A program made the translations under genes and the position numbers. A stretch of 9,157 nt of DNA from Kiritimatiellia bacterium (lineage in GTDB: Bacteria > Verrucomicrobiota > Kiritimatiellia > RFP12 > UBA1067). This document shows, one piece after another, positions 6,725-9,157 of this stretch (within the stretch, counting starts at the first letter, position 1; the number at the start of each line of letters is the position of its first letter). Where the stretch lies: assembly GCA_017430155.1 (NCBI GenBank), contig JAFRNO010000185.1:1-9157 (forward strand), read 5' to 3'. Under the pieces are notes generated by a model. It did not search any database and was not told the DNA's origin. It worked only from the letters and a program-made list of their open reading frames with translations.

Positions 6725-7891
6725 TCAATATGTGAACTCGAGCTCGCTCTTCGGGCCGCCGCAGCCGAAACGAAAGATGTGCACGGCGCGCTGTACGGGC
6801 TTCACCGCCACGAGGTCGATCATCATGTCCCGCGCCCGGTTGAACTTGAGCTCGATCTTCGGGCAGCGCGCGCCCATCACGATGCAGTCGCGCGGCGTGG
6901 TGCCGTAGCCGGGGCGCGTGGTCCAGTTCACGCCGTCGATGTTCATGTGCCGCTCCAGGTGCGTGTGTCCGAAGAACGCACCCACGAACGACGCCTTGGC
7001 ACCGGAGAAGTCCCACTTGATCTTGTCGTACTCGCCGGTGATCGGCGGGTTGTGGAAACCCTGCACGAGGCCGCCGCGGTGGTGCGCGAAGTCGTCCACG
7101 ATCTGCATGAAGATCATCTCGCGTTTCATTGACGACGGCTCCAGGAACCGACGCCAGCAGCCGAGGATGTGCGGCGCCTGGATGTGCTGCATCACGGCCA
7201 CGTGCCATCCCTCCGGCGCGGCGAGGAAGGTGTCCGCGAGGAACTGGAGCTGCTCGCGCGACATGCCGCCGTACCCTTCGTCCGACGTGTTGAGGAACAC
7301 CATGCGGAACTTCTTCGCAGGGATGTCGTAGTAACCCCACGTGCCGCAGGCGGACAGCACGATGTCATGCCCCTTCCCCTTGTTGACGCCGCGGTTGAAG
7401 GTGTCGCCGAACTGCTGGGAGGTGTAGCGTCCCTTGGCGTGGTCGTGGTTGCCCATGCTGAAGAGCGTCGGCAGCGGCTCCTTCTCGTACACCTTCACGA
7501 ACCCGTCGATGACCGCCTGCACCTTGGGCCATTCCGGCGCGGCGCCGAGGATGTTCACGTCGAAGTCCATGTCGCCCAGGTTGGCGAGGAAGTCGGAGCC
7601 CGTCGCGTGCGCGATTGCCCGCTGGAAGATCACGTGGCTCTTGGAGTCGCCCCAGTTCGGCGCCTCGGCGTTGAAGCCGGGGGCGTGCGAGTGGATGTCC
7701 GTGATGAGCGGGAACGCCACCGTCTCGTCGGCCCCCTTCCACGCCCTGTACCGCGCGGTCCCCTCGCGGATCGCCGCCACCGCCCATTCGGGCAGCGGGA
7801 TGCCGTCGACCGTCCAGGCCGGTGCCGCGTTGAGGCGCGCGGCCGCGGTCGCGGCGGTCATGCCGAGGAATGTGCGTCTAGAGAACTTCAT
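6725..7891 (-). CDS. Tat-exported calcineurin-like metallophosphoesterase
   Basis: This 388-residue protein carries all the classical metallophosphoesterase motifs in order: DIH (65-67), GDMDFD (106-111), GNHD (147-150), an isolated His in MQHIQ (H235) and GHTH (308-311). These residues bind the two metal ions that cleave phosphomono- or phosphodiesters. The N-terminus has a twin-arginine signal, SRRTFLG at 4-10, then an Ala-rich stretch ending AAPA, so the enzyme is probably folded in the cytoplasm and exported with metal already bound. I chose the ATG at 7891 because it gives this Tat signal and lies 7 nt after AAAGGA (7899-7904). The upstream in-frame ATG at 7939 would overlap the -10 box and bury the signal. 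The 90-bp gap and a separate promoter before the glycosidase suggest it is its own transcription unit, though readthrough is possible. The substrate could be phosphate released from the same polymer (inference). Confidence 0.9.
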   Translation of the reverse strand: MKFSRRTFLGMTAATAAARLNAAPAWTVDGIPLPEWAVAAIREGTARYRAWKGADETVAFPLITDIHSHAPGFNAEAPNWGDSKSHVIFQRAIAHATGSDFLANLGDMDFDVNILGAAPEWPKVQAVIDGFVKVYEKEPLPTLFSMGNHDHAKGRYTSQQFGDTFNRGVNKGKGHDIVLSACGTWGYYDIPAKKFRMVFLNTSDEGYGGMSREQLQFLADTFLAAPEGWHVAVMQHIQAPHILGCWRRFLEPSSMKREMIFMQIVDDFAHHRGGLVQGFHNPPITGEYDKIKWDFSGAKASFVGAFFGHTHLERHMNIDGVNWTTRPGYGTTPRDCIVMGARCPKIELKFNRARDMMIDLVAVKPVQRAVHIFRFGCGGPKSELEFTY

Positions 7892-7908
7892 CTGCCGATC
7901 CTTTCTTT

Positions 7909-7927
7909 CAACCCCCTGACGGGGCTG
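7909..7927 (-). promoter_or_regulatory. Short hairpin in the metallophosphoesterase leader
   Basis: In the predicted mRNA leader, CAGCCCC can pair with GGGGTTG (7 pairs, one G-U, 5-nt loop). It lies 4 nt upstream of the AAAGGA ribosome site and could influence its access. The structure is small and may be chance in GC-rich DNA. Confidence 0.25.
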
Positions 7928-7937
7928 GAGCGCATAC

Positions 7938-7946
7938 ATTATACCA
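7938..7946 (-). promoter_or_regulatory. Extended -10 promoter of the metallophosphoesterase
   Basis: On the minus strand, TGG-TATAAT is a perfect extended -10 (TGn plus consensus TATAAT). No good -35 lies 16-18 bp upstream, as expected for extended -10 promoters. Transcription would start near 7931 and give a leader of about 40 nt containing the AAAGGA ribosome site. Confidence 0.6.
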
Positions 7947-7973
7947 CAGGTTCCGCCGTGCCTCCGCCCGTCT

Positions 7974-8039
7974 GACCTAACAGTGGTAGAAAATCACGGG
8001 GAGTAGCCCCTTGAAATCTCGACCTAACAGTAGCAGAAA
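7974..8039 (+). repeat. Two-copy direct repeat GACCTAACAGTRGYAGAAA, 47 bp apart
   Basis: The copies at 7974-7992 and 8021-8039 agree at 17 of 19 positions. Between them, GGGGAGTAGCCCC (7998-8010) has the same 13-base, GGGG/CCCC-armed shape as the palindrome array that starts about 60 bp later. The GTAG tetranucleotide occurs in the first copy, in this central hairpin and in the second copy. It may be a decayed outer part of the same array or an old insertion footprint. Confidence 0.6.
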
Positions 8040-8065
8040 CCGAGCGGCCTCGTCCTTCGTACCCG

Positions 8066-8256
8066 AAACCATGGGGACTGTCCCCCTAAAACAGAAGGGG
8101 AAACCCAGGGGACAGTCCCCACACATAAAAACTGTAAACCCTGGGGACTGTCCCCTTGATCTCCTTGAACCCCTGGTGCCTGTCCCCAGGTCTCCTCGCG
8201 GGAAACCCTGGGGGCTGTCCCCTTGGGGAACCCGAGAATTCTTAGGGACTGTCCCC
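8066..8256 (+). repeat. Array of six GGGGACTGTCCCC palindromic cores at 32-35 bp spacing
   Basis: Thirteen-base cores start at 8073, 8108, 8143, 8175, 8210 and 8244, giving steps of 35, 35, 32, 35 and 34 bp. Copies 1 and 3 are identical perfect palindromes around a central T; copy 2 has a central A; copies 4 (GGTGCCTGTCCCC), 5 (GGGGGCTGTCCCC) and 6 (AGGGACTGTCCCC) are degenerate on the left arm only. A left flank resembling AAACC(C)T precedes copies 1 to 5 on the same strand, so the unit is a direct tandem repeat, not alternating inverted copies. The remaining 14 or so bases of each unit vary. No protein-coding reading of the stretch is convincing. A degenerate relative, GGGATCAGTCCC, lies at 8465-8476 in the transposase leader. 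Confidence 0.8.
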
Positions 8257-8367
8257 TTAGTTCTCCACTTGCTCTCCTCAGAGGGACAGATTCTTTGTAT
8301 TTTACTTGCACCGATTTCAATACAAATTTTTTACAACATTTTTTGATTCATTTTACACTTTCACCTC

Positions 8368-8396
8368 TAGAAAGTTAGCTAAGTTAATGTTATCCT
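8368..8396 (+). promoter_or_regulatory. Weak candidate promoter for the RAYT gene
   Basis: TAGAAA (8368-8373) and TATCCT (8391-8396, preceded by TGT as an extended -10) are 17 bp apart, each matching 4 of 6 consensus bases. They sit at the end of the AT-rich island. A TTAGCTAA palindrome (8375-8382) and two AAGTTA copies (8372, 8381) lie in the spacer and could be an operator, but such motifs are common in AT-rich DNA. Confidence 0.25.
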
Positions 8397-8413
8397 TTTC
8401 GCGTGACGTGCCC

Positions 8414-8444
8414 GTAGGTGCGTTCCGAGGATTTCGGGGCGTGC
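8414..8444 (+). repeat. Candidate GTAG-footed hairpin in the transposase leader
   Basis: GTAG (8414-8417) is followed directly by an 11-pair imperfect stem: 8418-8428 with 8434-8444, loop GGATT. Seven pairs are Watson-Crick and four are G-T. The arrangement matches a REP next to its RAYT gene, but the G-T pairs, the larger loop and the missing CCGG in front make membership of the family at 553 and 1420 uncertain. It lies 60 bp upstream of the transposase ATG. Confidence 0.4.
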
Positions 8445-8503
8445 GGGTGCACAGAACCAGCGACGGGATCAGTCCCTGCCGCACGGAAACGGAGGAAACA
8501 AAA

Positions 8504-9157
8504 ATGGCAAGAAAGAACAGGATTCATGTGCCGAATGGCACGTATCACGTGACCTCGCGCCTTACGGAGCGGGCCCACTGGCTGCACGATCCGTCATTCA
8601 AGGACATGATTGTGAGCTGGATGCACGACGTGGCCGAGTTCACCGGGATCCAGCTACTAGCCTGGTGCGTGATGGACAACCACTTCCACATGCTCGTGTA
8701 CGTGCCGGAGGTTCCGGATGAATATCGTCTCGACCCGTCCGAAAGCCCTGACGCCTATGCGTTCAGCATGCGTCCGGCCGAGTGCAACCCGCCGCTCTGG
8801 TCCCCCGCCGGCGACGTTCCGGCGGACGCCGCCCCGCGCCGTCCGCCTACGGGCTTCACGCTCCCCGACGACGAGATGGTACGCAGGCTGGGCGCGCTCT
8901 ACGGTGAAAAGCGTGCAGACGCGTTTGCACGCCGGTGGGAGAGGTTGCGGGCGAAAGGCCAGGACTCCACCGTGGAGGCCGAGAAGAAGCCGTTCCTCAG
9001 GCGCATGTACAGCCTCTCGCCGTTCGTGAAGACGATCAAGGAACGCATCGCCCGCCATGTCAACTCCACGTTGGGACGGAGCGGCCATGTCTTCGAGGGG
9101 CGTTTCTTCAGCGGTCTCGTGGAGGAGGGCAAGGGCGCGTGCATGGCGTCCCTGTAC
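8504..9157 (+). CDS. REP-associated tyrosine transposase (RAYT, Y1/HUH family), 3' end outside window
   Basis: This frame stays open from the ATG at 8504 to the window edge, giving 218 residues. Y1 transposases cut and join single-stranded DNA at hairpins; the RAYT branch is domesticated and linked to REP elements. The N-terminus GTYHVTSR (12-19) is the first beta strand, and LAWCVMDNHFHMLVYV (52-67) holds the metal-binding HUH pair H60-H62. Residues 172-203 match the segment usual in this branch: SPFVKTIKERIARHVN, then GRSGHVFEGRFFS. In E. coli RAYT the catalytic Tyr lies in a later YIxxNPV motif; here CMASLY ends the window, so Tyr-218 may be that residue. A Pro-rich, charged insert (about 70-160) separates the HUH strand from the helical part. 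GGAGG (8491-8495), 8 nt upstream, sets the start. Plus strand, divergent from its neighbours, with palindromic repeats upstream. Confidence 0.88.
   Translation, partial: MARKNRIHVPNGTYHVTSRLTERAHWLHDPSFKDMIVSWMHDVAEFTGIQLLAWCVMDNHFHMLVYVPEVPDEYRLDPSESPDAYAFSMRPAECNPPLWSPAGDVPADAAPRRPPTGFTLPDDEMVRRLGALYGEKRADAFARRWERLRAKGQDSTVEAEKKPFLRRMYSLSPFVKTIKERIARHVNSTLGRSGHVFEGRFFSGLVEEGKGACMASLY

Larger units (their letters stand above)
7892..8503. other. 612-bp divergent intergenic region without a convincing gene
   Basis: This region separates the divergent metallophosphoesterase and transposase genes. In order it holds the metallophosphoesterase leader and promoter, the two-copy direct repeat, the palindrome array, an AT-rich island at 8281-8400 (35 of 120 bases are G or C, 29%), the GTAG hairpin and the transposase ribosome site. 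Short open frames across the array translate to low-complexity repeats and lack ribosome sites, so I do not call them genes. Confidence 0.7.

Noticed and set aside
4019..7132. 1037-codon plus-strand open frame
   Set aside because: It is the antisense shadow of the glycosidase and metallophosphoesterase in GC-rich DNA; its translation is Arg/Ala/Glu-rich with no domain, and it has no ribosome site.
8066..8256. CRISPR array
   Set aside because: Spacing is regular, but the repeats are only 13 bp, are internally palindromic and degenerate in half of the copies, the intervals contain a shared AAACCC flank, and there is no cas gene.
8011..8346. Small open frames on both strands across the palindrome array
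   Set aside because: Translations simply repeat the palindrome, without ribosome sites or recognisable domains.
8657..9088. 143-codon minus-strand open frame at the right edge
   Set aside because: It is antisense to the transposase, whose frame has the HUH motif and a good ribosome site.

Overview
The window looks like chromosomal DNA from a GC-rich bacterium, probably of the PVC superphylum (a Verrucomicrobiota/Kiritimatiellota-type lineage). This is an inference from gene content: a Hanks-type Ser/Thr kinase coupled to an ECF sigma factor, secreted GH78-like and neutral-ceramidase-like hydrolases, a Tat-exported metallophosphoesterase, and a REP-associated (RAYT/Y1) transposase beside a palindromic repeat array. 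No rRNA or other phylogenetic marker is present to confirm it.

Layout. Six of the seven genes lie on the minus strand and so read from right to left. A metallophosphoesterase (7891 to 6725) has an extended -10 promoter and a Shine-Dalgarno site. After a 90-bp gap with a second promoter comes a tightly packed three-gene unit: a GH78-like glycosidase (6634-4061, probably translated from a leaderless mRNA), an OafA-type membrane acyltransferase (4046-2847) and a secreted neutral-ceramidase-family hydrolase (2844-1441). A GTAG-footed hairpin abuts the last stop codon. A small membrane-anchored Ser/Thr kinase (1390-395) then overlaps an ECF sigma factor by ATGA (398 to beyond the left edge). The only plus-strand gene is a RAYT transposase (8504 to beyond the right edge).

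The 612-bp divergent intergenic region (7892-8503) holds no convincing gene but is densely structured. It contains the metallophosphoesterase promoter, a 47-bp-period direct repeat, six palindromic cores of the GGGGACTGTCCCC type spaced 32-35 bp apart, a 120-bp island of 29% GC, and a GTAG-footed hairpin just upstream of the transposase.

How it fits together. The hydrolases and acyltransferase suggest processing of a rhamnosylated and acylated glycan or lipid outside the cytoplasm; substrates cannot be read from sequence. The kinase/sigma pair is a probable signalling module. The most notable signal is a small REP-like family: two hairpins of identical build (CCGGTAG foot, 9-bp stem, 3-nt loop) with different but fully self-complementary stems, one after the ceramidase-like gene and one inside the kinase reading frame, in a window that also encodes a RAYT, the enzyme class known to act on GTAG-footed hairpins.
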